From contig JBBAAO010000003.1 in NCBI GenBank assembly GCA_041658205.1, positions 310,001 to 374,000 on the forward strand: 64,000 bases of DNA. The letters are read 5' to 3'. Below, in pieces: positions 9,801-18,598 of the stretch (positions within the stretch are counted from its first letter, which is position 1; each line of letters starts with the position of its first letter). The notes beneath the pieces are model-generated. The model was not told where the DNA came from and searched no databases. It saw nothing but the letters and a program-made list of their open reading frames with translations. Both the position numbers and the translations under genes were made by a program. This stretch comes from Bacteroidota bacterium (GTDB lineage Bacteria > Bacteroidota > Ignavibacteria > UBA10030 > UBA8401).

Positions 9801-10189
9801 CTTCGGTCGATAGAAACGGTTCAACTCCTGGGAAGCATAACAGTATTTATACTGCTTCAGTCTCGTTCGGTTCATCACTTGCTCTTTCCCCCAATCCATT
9901 TTCACCGGATCAAGACGGATTTGAGGATTTCCTCTCTATCAACTACTCACTCCCAACAAATAGCGCAACGATCAGGATCAGGATTTATGATGTTACCGGC
10001 CGATTGATACGACGCTTGGCTAACAATGAATCGTTCCCCTCATCCGGATCCATTATTTGGAACGGGCTTGATGACGAAGGACATCGAGTGCGGATCGGAA
10101 TGTACATTATCCTAATGGAAGCACTAGACAATTTTGGCGGCGTGGCAAAAACCATGAAGGATGTTGCCGTGGTCGCAAGAAAATTGTGA
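6878..10189 (+). CDS. Large secreted protein with three lamin-tail domains and FlgD-like C-terminus
   Basis: This 1103-residue protein has a signal peptide (MKNIYMLVLLVLQVLVASAQ). An adhesin-like beta-sandwich follows (about 25-185). Then CARDB-like Ig domains alternate with three lamin tail domains, each marked by INE(F/V/I)MY and a GWKISD or DWKLMD motif (near 290, 565 and 830). The end (about 1005-1103) has LSPNPFSPDQDGFED and a FlgD-Ig/CHU_C-like module typical of T9SS-era secreted proteins. Lamin-tail domains in bacteria occur in exported nucleases and surface proteins, but no nuclease motif is visible here. The likely role is structural or adhesive at the cell surface. No clear SD precedes the ATG. 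Confidence 0.8.
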   Translation: MKNIYMLVLLVLQVLVASAQVSIFPYKESFDTVSPPTLPFGWTTTTNKNNTGDFVVTQTSVRTTPNAVSSTDATKSQSLTSPLIDFSNASVDSLEFYERRTSTHRARVIVEASINSDPTFGILISLDSLRFISSTSYARRAFRLPDTLSGRIGVRFRIRIIADSSGSSGVYRIDDVRLTVQKRIDLSVSSYTVSPIKILHGDQLNVLIGIKNLALSGNISGTIQLKDSVSIVSSQIFSKIFAKTESLTIQMMYEHITAGRHPMSIVLTLDGDEDTTNNSLFFSVNAGYRQGIMLINEFMYTPSSGTPEWIEVVNNSRDTIPTSGWKISDAGATKSPLTSSGRTIPPFSYAIVTTDTNTFKDYYSTSAPLFQSSFSSLNNNGDAVVLYDHNNNVIDSLFFLSSWGGVSGISLERIDTAASSNMQTNWKTSRHRSGATPGTINSVTQKSYDISLSRISPSVQFPVSGNVISVFLTVKNIGKQNISSATIELYIDANRDSLLSINELHHQQRIGSVTTNDSTTVQITLPSLPQGIHWLFANIFTSQDDDTTNNSIFFPLTIGIQPHSIVINEVMYSPTGDLPEWIEGYNTTNVPINTSGWKISDNGSTKALIQGREFLIPANSYFIISPDTIQFKTAFPFASVLLQAAFPALNNTTSDAVVLFDERGTTMDSINYSPRWGGTNGYSLQRFDVQGNSCDSINWRSATPSAGRENNIARKDYDVELQRIEVKNQSNYISIRIILFNSGRFEAQPSMLKFYYDINKDSSAQNNELISSISVPSILSLDSTVSQYDWKIAEPGKQQIIARIEYPHDERIENNSKITIVEKSFSSQSVVINEIMYDPQTGNAEFVELLNLSGDTVDVADWKLMDQPSSSGSRSMMVLSTTSRRIPSGDFMIMASDSSLFTQFPSLHGKNVSIHSSLSLSNSGEDLILVDLTGNAIDSVHYAPWWHLKNLSSSGHSLERINPAIQANDDRNWSSSVDRNGSTPGKHNSIYTASVSFGSSLALSPNPFSPDQDGFEDFLSINYSLPTNSATIRIRIYDVTGRLIRRLANNESFPSSGSIIWNGLDDEGHRVRIGMYIILMEALDNFGGVAKTMKDVAVVARKL

Positions 10190-10242
10190 TATTGGCACCC
10201 CGTTTCTTGCACTTCTCCTCTTTTCTGTTATCTATATATATC

Positions 10243-12771
10243 ATGGCAATCAAAGAATTCTTTACTCAGGAATACGAAAATATTTTTCGTTTTCACCGGA
10301 GCGGTGCAAGCGGACTGGAAGTTGCTTCCGAACTATCCCAACTGGTCGATGCAACAATCCAAAAATTATGGCTGGAATTACCGGAGCTATCACGAGATTC
10401 ATTTTCTGTGGTGGCGCTGGGCGGATACGGCCGGTTTGAAATGGCGCCTCATTCGGATGTGGATGTGATGGTGTTATTTGATAACGAGCAGACAAAGACT
10501 GCAAACGCTGATACAGCGCAAAAATTTTTGCACTCGTTGTGGAACCTTGGATTCGACGTGGGACACAGTGTTCGAACAATTAAAGATTGTTTGAATCTTT
10601 ACCAAACCGATGTTGATGTTTGGGCTTCTGTTTTGGAAAGCCGATATGTGTGCGGCAATCAAGAGGTGATGAAAAAATACACCGAAGCATTTCTTGCCAC
10701 AATACAAAAAAAACAAGATCTGAAATTTATTTCTTCGGTGATCGCCGGAGTTGATGAACGCCACAAAAAATATGAGCATTCCGTAAAATTACTTGAACCA
10801 AATCTCAAAAACAGCGCCGGAGGAGTCCGCGATCTCCATTCCCTTGTTTGGATTTACCGTTCTTCCAACATTCACTACTTTACGCAACATCCGTTCCACA
10901 CCAATAAGTCCGGTTGCATCTTGTTGTTTGCGCAACTGGAGGCCGATGGCATTATTTCTTCCGATGAACAGAAAGAGTGCAAAACTGCATTCAATGGCAT
11001 TCTTCGTATCCGCAATGAGCTTCATTATCATTCCAATACGCAACAAGATATCCTGGAGTTTTCCAAACAACTAGAGATTGCGCGATCGCTTGGATACCGT
11101 CTATCCACTCCGGTAGAATCGGTTGAACAGTGCATGCACGAGTACTATCTGTATGCGCGTGTGGTGTATGGTCTCAACAGAAGATTAATCAATCACTTCC
11201 GCAGCAATACGTCTACATCGTTGTGGTCTAAAACGCGAGAGCAAATTGTTGATAATATATTCGTTGTTAAAAACGGACAGTTATTTCTTCGCAATGATTC
11301 ACCAAGCGCCCTTACGCACGCGCTGATTATAAAAGCGTGTTACCTTTGCTGTGAGTACGACATTGTAAAGAGTCCGTCATTACAATCAGCATTTGTTTCC
11401 TTTCTTCGAACGCAGCAATTATCCGAAGCGAATATACCGGCAATTGCCGCAGAGCTTTTGAATGTTCTTCGCTCGCCTAAAAATGTCGCTTCAACTCTGC
11501 AGCTGATGAACGATACCGATGTGCTTGGAAAGATCATTTCGGAATGGGATGACCTTGTTGCATTCTTTCAGCACAGCATGTATCACTACTATACGACCGA
11601 CGCGCATACGTTAATCGCTCTGGAGCATGCGGAAAAACTGTACGAAAGCAAAAGCATTCTTGGAGAGACATTTCAAAAACTTGAACATAAAGAGATTTTC
11701 TATCTTGCAATTTTATTCCATGACATCGCGAAACCGTTGGGAATTTCTGAGCATGAGATTCGCGGCGTGGAAGTGTGGAAAAAAATCCAACACCGGTTTG
11801 GGTTCGCCGATATCCACGATGATGTTGCATTTCTGATCCGAAATCATTTGGAGATGGAACAAATTGCATTTCGCCGTAACACCAATGACGCAGCAACCAT
11901 TGAAGGTTTTGCAAAATTATTTTCCCGTCCCGAACAACTTGATATGCTCTTTGTGTTAACCTATTGCGACCTCTCTGCCGTGAACAAAAACGTATGGTCC
12001 AGTTGGAAGGAAACATTGCTTCAGGAATTGTATGTGCGGACCCGCCGAAGATTGACTGAACGAGAAGCCGCAAAACCGGAAGAAGAATTCTCGTCGCCGT
12101 ACGTCAACGGCGAGCTTGCACTTTTCCAACAGGCAATAAAAACTCTCGATATTGTTTCAACTGTCTTTGCGAATGAAACATCGAACAATAAGATCACGGT
12201 CATTACGCGCGATGCACCGTATCTTCTTTCAACCCTCTGCGGAGTACTCTCGGCAAATGATGTCAGCATCATTGATGCGACAATCTACACTCAACAAGAT
12301 GGAATTGTGATCGACACATTTCGCGTAGTGAATGCCGCAACAAAACTCCCCTTAACGAAAGAACAAGAATCAGCACTTCAAACCGATCTCTATAATGTAT
12401 TAAACAAGAGCGAAACACTGGAACGGTTGTTCGAGCGTCATCATCGCCGTTGGAAACGCCGTGCAAAACCGCTTATGCATCCTTCCATCCGCGTTGACGC
12501 TGTTTTCCACAATACGGCAAAACATTCCATCATTGATGTGTACGCGCCGGATATGACAGGTTTTCTTTTCAAGATTACGCAGGTCCTTTCTGCGGCAGGA
12601 CTGCAAATAGACTTTGCAAAACTGGCCACCCGCGGAGACGGAATAGTTGATTCGTTCTATGTAAAGGATGGTCTGGGAAAACCAATTTCTTCTGAGGAAC
12701 AGAAACAGTATCTTCGTAATGAAATCTTGCATACCATAACACAATTGATGAACGTTCAATTAGAGATGTAG
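10243..12771 (+). CDS. glnD: GlnD-type [protein-PII] uridylyltransferase / nucleotidyltransferase with HD and ACT domains
   Basis: This 842-residue protein shows the full GlnD order. A nucleotidyltransferase domain has GGYGRFEMAP then SDVDVMVLF (about 60-80), and a helical linker follows. An HD phosphohydrolase domain has FHDIAKP near 491 and RNHLEMEQ near 540. Two C-terminal ACT domains lie near 650-720 and 762-842. GlnD adds UMP to PII proteins when nitrogen is scarce and removes it when glutamine is high. The frame is open to 10186, overlapping the previous gene, but M at 10243 begins the typical sequence MAIKEFFTQEYE; no SD is evident there. No PII gene lies in the window, so the target is inferred. 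Confidence 0.85.
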   Translation: MAIKEFFTQEYENIFRFHRSGASGLEVASELSQLVDATIQKLWLELPELSRDSFSVVALGGYGRFEMAPHSDVDVMVLFDNEQTKTANADTAQKFLHSLWNLGFDVGHSVRTIKDCLNLYQTDVDVWASVLESRYVCGNQEVMKKYTEAFLATIQKKQDLKFISSVIAGVDERHKKYEHSVKLLEPNLKNSAGGVRDLHSLVWIYRSSNIHYFTQHPFHTNKSGCILLFAQLEADGIISSDEQKECKTAFNGILRIRNELHYHSNTQQDILEFSKQLEIARSLGYRLSTPVESVEQCMHEYYLYARVVYGLNRRLINHFRSNTSTSLWSKTREQIVDNIFVVKNGQLFLRNDSPSALTHALIIKACYLCCEYDIVKSPSLQSAFVSFLRTQQLSEANIPAIAAELLNVLRSPKNVASTLQLMNDTDVLGKIISEWDDLVAFFQHSMYHYYTTDAHTLIALEHAEKLYESKSILGETFQKLEHKEIFYLAILFHDIAKPLGISEHEIRGVEVWKKIQHRFGFADIHDDVAFLIRNHLEMEQIAFRRNTNDAATIEGFAKLFSRPEQLDMLFVLTYCDLSAVNKNVWSSWKETLLQELYVRTRRRLTEREAAKPEEEFSSPYVNGELALFQQAIKTLDIVSTVFANETSNNKITVITRDAPYLLSTLCGVLSANDVSIIDATIYTQQDGIVIDTFRVVNAATKLPLTKEQESALQTDLYNVLNKSETLERLFERHHRRWKRRAKPLMHPSIRVDAVFHNTAKHSIIDVYAPDMTGFLFKITQVLSAAGLQIDFAKLATRGDGIVDSFYVKDGLGKPISSEEQKQYLRNEILHTITQLMNVQLEM

Positions 12772-12814
12772 CCACAGAAGACACAGAAGAATTGTTCTAT
12801 AAGAAAAATGAATT

Positions 12815-13630
12815 ATGGCTGGTAAAAATCAAAAACCAATCGGCGTATTCGATTCCGGTATTGGCGGACTCACCGTCGTGCGTTCATTGCTGGAAAAACT
12901 TCCACATGAAAATATTGTCTACTTCGGTGATACTGCGCGCGTTCCGTACGGATCAAAATCCGCACAGGTAGTGCGCGAATATACGCAGGACGATACCGAT
13001 TTTCTTCTCTCAAAAGATGTGAAAATGATTGTTGTTGCCTGCAATACCGTCTCCGCTGTCGCGCTGGATGTGGTGCAAAAAAAGGCAAATCTTCCGGTCA
13101 CGGGAGTGATTATACCGGGCGCAGAAGCGGCAATCCATTCCACAAAAAGTAAGCGGATCGGTGTTATCGGAACAATTGGTACAATAAACAGCAATGCATA
13201 CAAGAATGAATTGAAACGGTTGAACCATTCAACAAATGTTTTCAGCAAAGCATGTCCGTTGTTCGTTCCGTTAGTGGAAGAAGGATGGCTTGATCTGAAA
13301 GCAACAGAACTGATCGCAAGCGAATATCTTTTTCCACTGACAACAGAAAAAATAGATACGCTTATTCTCGGCTGCACACATTATCCTCTCTTAAAGAACG
13401 TGATCACCAAAGTCACCAAAGGATTAGTGACACTGATCGATTCGGGAGAAGCAACAGCGACAACTGTTGAAAAAATGCTCGATGAACATGGTCTGCGAAA
13501 CGATAGTAAAGAAACGCCCAATGTGCAGTTCTTTGTCAGTGATTCTCCGGAAAAATTCACTTCGGTGGGAGAAATTTTTCTGGGTAAAAAATTAGGCGTT
13601 GTTCGTCGTGTGAGTATTGGAAAACAATGA
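12815..13630 (+). CDS. murI: Glutamate racemase
   Basis: This 271-residue enzyme makes D-glutamate for peptidoglycan. The active-site landmarks are complete: FDSGIGGLTV with Asp13 and Ser14, VACNT with Cys76, and LGCTHYPLL with Cys187 and His189. The two cysteines are the acid/base pair of the racemase. Length is normal for the family. The stop overlaps the start of the next small lipoprotein gene by 4 bp (ATGA), pointing to one transcript. Confidence 0.95.
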   Translation: MAGKNQKPIGVFDSGIGGLTVVRSLLEKLPHENIVYFGDTARVPYGSKSAQVVREYTQDDTDFLLSKDVKMIVVACNTVSAVALDVVQKKANLPVTGVIIPGAEAAIHSTKSKRIGVIGTIGTINSNAYKNELKRLNHSTNVFSKACPLFVPLVEEGWLDLKATELIASEYLFPLTTEKIDTLILGCTHYPLLKNVITKVTKGLVTLIDSGEATATTVEKMLDEHGLRNDSKETPNVQFFVSDSPEKFTSVGEIFLGKKLGVVRRVSIGKQ

Positions 13631-13923
13631 AACAGTCTAAGATAAAAATTCTTCCTCTTCTTTTGATTGGTATAATCTTCTTTTCATGTGAAGAGGATAA
13701 AACCATCAACACTGCGGGAAGAGTCGCTTATATTTCTCTTGAGGGCGGATTCTACGGAATTTACGGGGACGATGGAGTCAGTTATGACCCGATCAATCTT
13801 CCGACAGATTTTCAAAAGGATAGTCTGCGGGTGTTATTTGAGGGAAAGATTCTTACTGAACAATCCTCCACCCATATGTGGGGAAAACTGATTGAGTTGA
13901 AGCGAATAGAAAATTTGAAATAA
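13627..13923 (+). CDS. Small lipoprotein, unknown
   Basis: This 98-residue protein has a basic N-terminus, hydrophobic core and lipobox IIFFSC, giving lipidation at about Cys21. The remaining part, about 75 residues (GGFYGIYGDDGVSYDPINLP), looks like a single small beta domain. It overlaps murI by 4 bp, so it is translationally coupled to cell-wall precursor synthesis. I recognise no function; a role in the envelope is inferred only from the lipobox and the neighbour. Confidence 0.75.
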   Translation: MKQSKIKILPLLLIGIIFFSCEEDKTINTAGRVAYISLEGGFYGIYGDDGVSYDPINLPTDFQKDSLRVLFEGKILTEQSSTHMWGKLIELKRIENLK

Positions 13924-13950
13924 ACAACATATGCCGCAGTAGATATTACC

Positions 13951-16407
13951 TTACAAACTCATCCAGTAACTCACCTTTACAACATACACATTATCCGGTG
14001 ATGTTCGAAGAAATGTGTTGTCAAGATTCTTCATCAGATCGGTATTATATCCACCATTTTGGAAGAACGATCGTCCGTGCGACCAAACAAAATAGAACGT
14101 GCTTCCTTCGCGATACTCCCAACGCAGAACGACGTTCGTCTGCAATGATGTTTGATTAAAATCATGATTGGCAGTGTATGCGTACGGTGTTAATCCTCTG
14201 TTTGGATTCAACAATGCATATGTCGATGGATCAAAATTTCCTTTCGCCCAAAAGAATTGATTATAGATTTGCAGCGAAAGGTCGTGTGTAAAAAGAACAG
14301 AACTGCGAAGTGTAATATCCAATCCGTCCACATCTCGTTTTCCGTAGAGCGCTACCGGATCGACTGCTGCAAATGTAATCACTGTATCGACGATTGGAGT
14401 AACAAATCTGTCTAGATCCCGTTCGATTCCGTAACCGAGAGAGAGTTGATATTCCATGGAAGAGGTTGGCCGGATAATAACGGATGCTTCCGTATTCGAT
14501 GCAAAACTACCATCAGAAAATGTACGATAGTTTTCTTCCGCATTTACAATCACTGTTTTTCTACTATCGCTTTCGATTTCGCCGCGGATAAAGAAACTGG
14601 ATGGAATATGGTAAACACCATACCCGCGCGGTTCGTACGGATCCTCTCCGCCGAATGAGTACGATGCGTTTCCTTCAACAGCCCAGTAATTCAGAAATTG
14701 ACCGAACGCATTGGCACTGAGCTCACGGAATAGTGTCATCTTATCATAGTTCCATCGCCAGTGGATGTTGGCACCAAAATTATACGTGCGAAACAGATCT
14801 CCCGGAATAAAATTGCGGTAGCCACCGTTCACTCCAACACCGTAATCGTTCGGCGATCGAAAAAAACCGATATCGTTGATAAAATATTTTTTTGACGTAA
14901 AATCAAATCCGCCGCCGTACGTCCACGCACCGCTTACTTTTCCAAAATTCAATTTGCCTGCAGATCCCTGTTGCATAAACGGCTGCGAACGAACCCGATG
15001 AAACTTATCAATATATTTTGTCCCGTGCGATACCGCTAGAAAACCATTTACACGATATTTGCTGCTGTCGAACTTCACATCCCAATCCGTCCCGGCGGTA
15101 TATGCTGGAACACTTCCTATGCGTGACGTTCCGGTAACAATTGCACCAATATTAGAGTTGCCCCAAAAATCCTGTTTCACTCTGAACAGATTATAGGAAG
15201 CACTTGGTTCAACCTGTTTTGTCCTGATCGATCCAAGAGTATCGCGATAAGAAAACTCTTCTTCATCTGTCACTCCGGTAAGTATTCCGATCGAAGTCCC
15301 TCCGTCGGTCTTCCCCGAAAATTTTGCCGCGCCCAGAATTGTTGAGGTTTGTGGTTCTTCGGTGATGATTTTTCCGTCTCCCGGCAACCGTGCACTAATT
15401 GGTCTACCGATCCTTCGAGAATAAAATAATCCCGGACCGAAATCCCCGCCAAACGTTACGAAACGAAGTATTTGCGTTCCTTCGATGAAGAAGGGTCTTT
15501 TCTCTGGATAAAATGTCTCGAACGTTGTAAGATTCAACACAGCGGGATCCGCCTCCACTTGGGCAAAGTCCGGATTGATTGTCGCATCGAGTGTGAAGTT
15601 TGAGGACACTCCATATTTAAGATCGACCCCAGCATCAGGACGTATCTTTTCAATTTTCACTCTATCCGATGTTTGAGGATAATGTTCCGATGAACCGACA
15701 GCGTAGGGAAGCACCTCAAGTAATTTTGGAAGTCTTACATCCGCCATTCCCGCCATCGTCCCGAATTGAGAAACAACTCCATCGATGTTTTTACTCATCA
15801 AATTCCAATTGGTCTCTTCCTGTTTGCGGGAAATTCTTCTGGCAACATTCATACCCCACATGTCGATTCCTTCGGTAAAACGGATTTGTGACAATGGGAT
15901 TTTAAATTCTGCACTCCAGCCATTCGAAAGAATTTTTGTTTCAGACTGCCAAACAGGATCCCACGAATAGTCCTCGTCACGTCCGTCATTATACGTCAGA
16001 TTATCGGCTTTCGAACCCGACGCAAGAACGATAAAGATAAATGCTGTTTGTCGATCATAGTAGCTGTCAAAACCAATGCCGAACCAATCAGACTCGGGAA
16101 TGTCATCGCGCCGTGCTAGCCGCGTAACAATACTGTCCGAATGAGAATCGTACATCATCGCATAGACGTAAATATTATTATCGTCATAAAGAATTTTGAA
16201 CTCTGTCCGTTCCGATTCCGGTGATCCTTCCAACGGCTCACGTTGAACAAATCCTGAAGCAATTGTCGCTTGCTTCCATACCTCATCATCTCCGAATCCA
16301 TCAATGACAGGAGGAGTTGATGTACGTATCGCTTTCATCGATTTTGGTTGCGCGGTGCTGAAGGCACAAAAAATTAGTGCGGCAATAATAATGCAGAATG
16401 TTTTCAT
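13951..16407 (-). CDS. DUF5916 outer-membrane protein with CBM9-like N-terminal domain
   Basis: This 818-residue protein has a signal peptide (MKTFCIIIAALIFCAFSTAQ). A CBM9-like beta-sandwich follows (about 28-220, PPVIDGFGDDEVW, FKIPLSQIRF). The long C-terminal part (about 230-818) has the alternating aromatic/polar pattern of a transmembrane beta barrel and motifs of DUF5916 proteins (PEKRPFFIEGTQIL, LFYSRRIGR). It ends in Leu after an aromatic-rich strand, as barrel proteins often do. The family is common in Bacteroidota-like bacteria, and its biochemical role is not established. The gene converges with the murI operon. Confidence 0.85.
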   Translation of the reverse strand: MKTFCIIIAALIFCAFSTAQPKSMKAIRTSTPPVIDGFGDDEVWKQATIASGFVQREPLEGSPESERTEFKILYDDNNIYVYAMMYDSHSDSIVTRLARRDDIPESDWFGIGFDSYYDRQTAFIFIVLASGSKADNLTYNDGRDEDYSWDPVWQSETKILSNGWSAEFKIPLSQIRFTEGIDMWGMNVARRISRKQEETNWNLMSKNIDGVVSQFGTMAGMADVRLPKLLEVLPYAVGSSEHYPQTSDRVKIEKIRPDAGVDLKYGVSSNFTLDATINPDFAQVEADPAVLNLTTFETFYPEKRPFFIEGTQILRFVTFGGDFGPGLFYSRRIGRPISARLPGDGKIITEEPQTSTILGAAKFSGKTDGGTSIGILTGVTDEEEFSYRDTLGSIRTKQVEPSASYNLFRVKQDFWGNSNIGAIVTGTSRIGSVPAYTAGTDWDVKFDSSKYRVNGFLAVSHGTKYIDKFHRVRSQPFMQQGSAGKLNFGKVSGAWTYGGGFDFTSKKYFINDIGFFRSPNDYGVGVNGGYRNFIPGDLFRTYNFGANIHWRWNYDKMTLFRELSANAFGQFLNYWAVEGNASYSFGGEDPYEPRGYGVYHIPSSFFIRGEIESDSRKTVIVNAEENYRTFSDGSFASNTEASVIIRPTSSMEYQLSLGYGIERDLDRFVTPIVDTVITFAAVDPVALYGKRDVDGLDITLRSSVLFTHDLSLQIYNQFFWAKGNFDPSTYALLNPNRGLTPYAYTANHDFNQTSLQTNVVLRWEYREGSTFYFVWSHGRSFFQNGGYNTDLMKNLDNTFLRTSPDNVYVVKVSYWMSL

Positions 16408-16570
16408 AGATGATCTGGCTGGTGATTAATGCGTTCTAATTACGCCAATAAGATGTGGAAACGCAAGTCAGGCGGGAATGATTCAGAACAATTGTAAAAT
16501 GCATATTCCGAAAAATAACCATCACCATAGGGATATGTTCTGGCGGGTCAATATTCCTTAAACAGTATTA

Positions 16571-16613
16571 CCGCAGAGCTTACAAAAAAAGATCATCGTA
16601 GTAAGTTCTGCGG
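16571..16613. other. Inverted repeat downstream of the DUF1761 gene
   Basis: CCGCAGAGCTTAC (16571-16583) and GTAAGTTCTGCGG (16601-16613) pair over 13 bp with one G-T pair around a 17-nt loop that contains A7. It lies 16 bp beyond the minus-strand stop at 16629. It could end that transcript, but a T tail is lacking. Confidence 0.5.
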
Positions 16614-16628
16614 CACACCAAAAAACCG

Positions 16629-17048
16629 TTATCTCCACGCTCCAAGAATCGCACCCATAATGATGAATGCCACAACCCAATAGGCTCCATTTATAAACCA
16701 GTGAAGCGTCGGTCGCTGTTCAAAAAGGTACACAACGCCGAATGCTGGAGCAACCCAACCAATACCTGTTGCCGCTCCGGCTGCTATTCCAAAGGCAATA
16801 TCAACTTTTGGATCTGCAAGGAATAATCCTAGATTAATCGAAGCGATTAATGCGAGGATGAACGCTCCCCCGTAAATTTTTCCGGGATTCCCTTGTTTCA
16901 CAGATTCTTCCGTCATCCCTGCGACCTTCATCCAGGCGTTTCCGAACATCAAGGGCGAATACCATACTCCGCCGAGAATGAACGATGAAAGTGCTGCGCA
17001 AAACACCGCGAGCCAATTCAAATTGCTAAATGCTATTCCCATATCCAT
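16629..17048 (-). CDS. DUF1761 membrane protein
   Basis: This 139-residue protein has four predicted membrane helices (about 9-27, 60-76, 82-105, 118-136) and the family signature GGVWYSPLMFGNAWM. The start is set at 17048 because TAGGAG lies about 7 nt before that ATG. The frame extends upstream to 17117 without such support. DUF1761 proteins are small inner-membrane proteins of unknown function. It stands alone, with a long gap on its upstream side. Confidence 0.85.
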   Translation of the reverse strand: MDMGIAFSNLNWLAVFCAALSSFILGGVWYSPLMFGNAWMKVAGMTEESVKQGNPGKIYGGAFILALIASINLGLFLADPKVDIAFGIAAGAATGIGWVAPAFGVVYLFEQRPTLHWFINGAYWVVAFIIMGAILGAWR

Positions 17049-17557
17049 ATCGTTACTCCTATTTGTTTGTATAATTATGGTCGACTGAACTTGTCGATCC
17101 GTTAGTGATTGATCCAAAAATCTGTGGCAATCTATTGTTCCTCAACGCAACAGTCAAGCGTCGTTTTACCGAAACGGGAAAAATGATGACTGAAGCCGGA
17201 AAATAATCGATTGATCAACATGGATAGCAATAACTTGTAATTGAGTATGAAATTTTATGCAATTAACATTCTCCTGCAATTGGCGCAAATTTTCACGGAT
17301 AATTTTTAATATCTTATGACAGAGAATGAAATTTCATAGATTGTGAACGGAGCAATATTTACTATCTACAATGAAGTGAGCAGTGCCTTTAGTTAATGTT
17401 CGTCATAAACAATTACAGATGTCTCTTCGGTTATCAGGAAAAAATGAGACATTCTCGTAAATTTTAATAGTGCAGATATTTCAAAGTCCATTTATCGAAA
17501 AGTAAATGGTCTCAAAATTCATTTAGGAATAGTAGCGTCATTAGCGGGAAGCATAGG
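17049..17557. other. 509-bp intergenic region between divergent genes
   Basis: No coding frame or RNA gene could be supported. It separates the divergent DUF1761 gene and the LytS-type kinase operon. It holds a spaced inverted repeat at 17488-17509 and two TGCAATT direct repeats 17 bp apart (17258, 17275) that could be regulator sites. Confidence 0.5.
17488..17509. promoter_or_regulatory. Inverted repeat upstream of the LytS/LytR-type operon
   Basis: CCATTTA and TAAATGG are perfect 7-bp arms separated by 8 bp, ending 48 bp before the kinase start. The position suits an operator, for example for autoregulation, but it does not match the direct-repeat sites typical of LytTR regulators. Confidence 0.35.
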
Positions 17558-18598
17558 ATGTACGACGAAAATATCAATATCGAATTAAACGATACCACAA
17601 TCCGCATTGTCCTTATTCCTTTTTTTGGTTTCGTTATTCCAAACGTAACGGGAATGATCGACAATTCACATTATGGAATTGTGCAATTACTCTTCGCGTA
17701 TCTCTATTTTACTTTTATTGCATTTGCAATTTGGCAGGGTAACAGATACTTGCTCTTCCGCCTCCGCCTCCGATTTTCATGGCTAAGCCAGCCGATGTAT
17801 AAAGTGATTGCTCTCGTCGTATCGAATATCTTTTATACGATCCCAATTTCTGTCGGATTAATGACAATGTGGTACGTCTTCGCACAACACGCATCGGCGG
17901 ACTGGAATGTAATTTATAAAGCGACCGCGTTATGCGTTGTCTGTGTTGTTTTTATCACGCATACGTATGAAACGGTTTTTTTGATTAAATCATGGGGGAC
18001 AGACAAAACAAAGGGAGAGCAACTGAAAAAAGCTAAAGTGCAAGCAGAACTGGAGGCATTGAAAAGTCAGATTGACCCTCATTTCATGTTCAATTCACTG
18101 AATACACTTTCCTATTTGATTGAAAATGACTCTTCGAAGGCAAAATTGTATAATGATAATTTGGCAGAAGTGTACCGATATATACTCTACAATAAAGATC
18201 GGAATCTCGTATTATTAAGCGAGGAACTTACCTTTGCAGAAAAATATTTCTCGTTAATCAAAATCCGTTTTGACAATTCTGTTTCCTTCACTGTGGCGTC
18301 AACGGTGGATCATGATGCTTTTCTTATCCCACCAATCTCATTGCAGATTTTGCTAGAGAATGCGATTAAGCATAACGAATTCTCCGAACGAAAACCGATG
18401 ATCATTACCCTTGATATTCAGAATGAGAAAGCCGTAATTACCAACGACATTCGGCCAAAAAAAATAAAAAAACAATCATCGCATATCGGATTAAATAATT
18501 TGGGAGAACGATATAAACTCATCACAGAGAAAGAGATTGCGATACGGCAAGAAGCAAAAAAATTTATCGTTGAACTGCCTTTGTTAAAAACATCATGA
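17558..18598 (+). CDS. LytS-family sensor histidine kinase
   Basis: In this 346-residue protein about four membrane helices fill residues 15-145. A coiled linker leads to the His_kinase domain (PF06580 type), with QIDPHFMFNSLNTLSYLIE and phosphate-accepting His175. The ATPase part has LLENAIKHN (near 265) and IGLNNLGERYKLI (near 305). Such kinases autophosphorylate and pass phosphate to a LytTR regulator. The partner starts inside the stop codon (4-bp overlap). The short loops between helices suggest sensing within the membrane; the signal is unknown. Confidence 0.9.
   Translation: MYDENINIELNDTTIRIVLIPFFGFVIPNVTGMIDNSHYGIVQLLFAYLYFTFIAFAIWQGNRYLLFRLRLRFSWLSQPMYKVIALVVSNIFYTIPISVGLMTMWYVFAQHASADWNVIYKATALCVVCVVFITHTYETVFLIKSWGTDKTKGEQLKKAKVQAELEALKSQIDPHFMFNSLNTLSYLIENDSSKAKLYNDNLAEVYRYILYNKDRNLVLLSEELTFAEKYFSLIKIRFDNSVSFTVASTVDHDAFLIPPISLQILLENAIKHNEFSERKPMIITLDIQNEKAVITNDIRPKKIKKQSSHIGLNNLGERYKLITEKEIAIRQEAKKFIVELPLLKTS

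Noticed and set aside
11534..12073. 179-residue minus-strand frame inside glnD
   Set aside because: It overlaps the HD-domain coding part of glnD entirely and has no recognisable domain.
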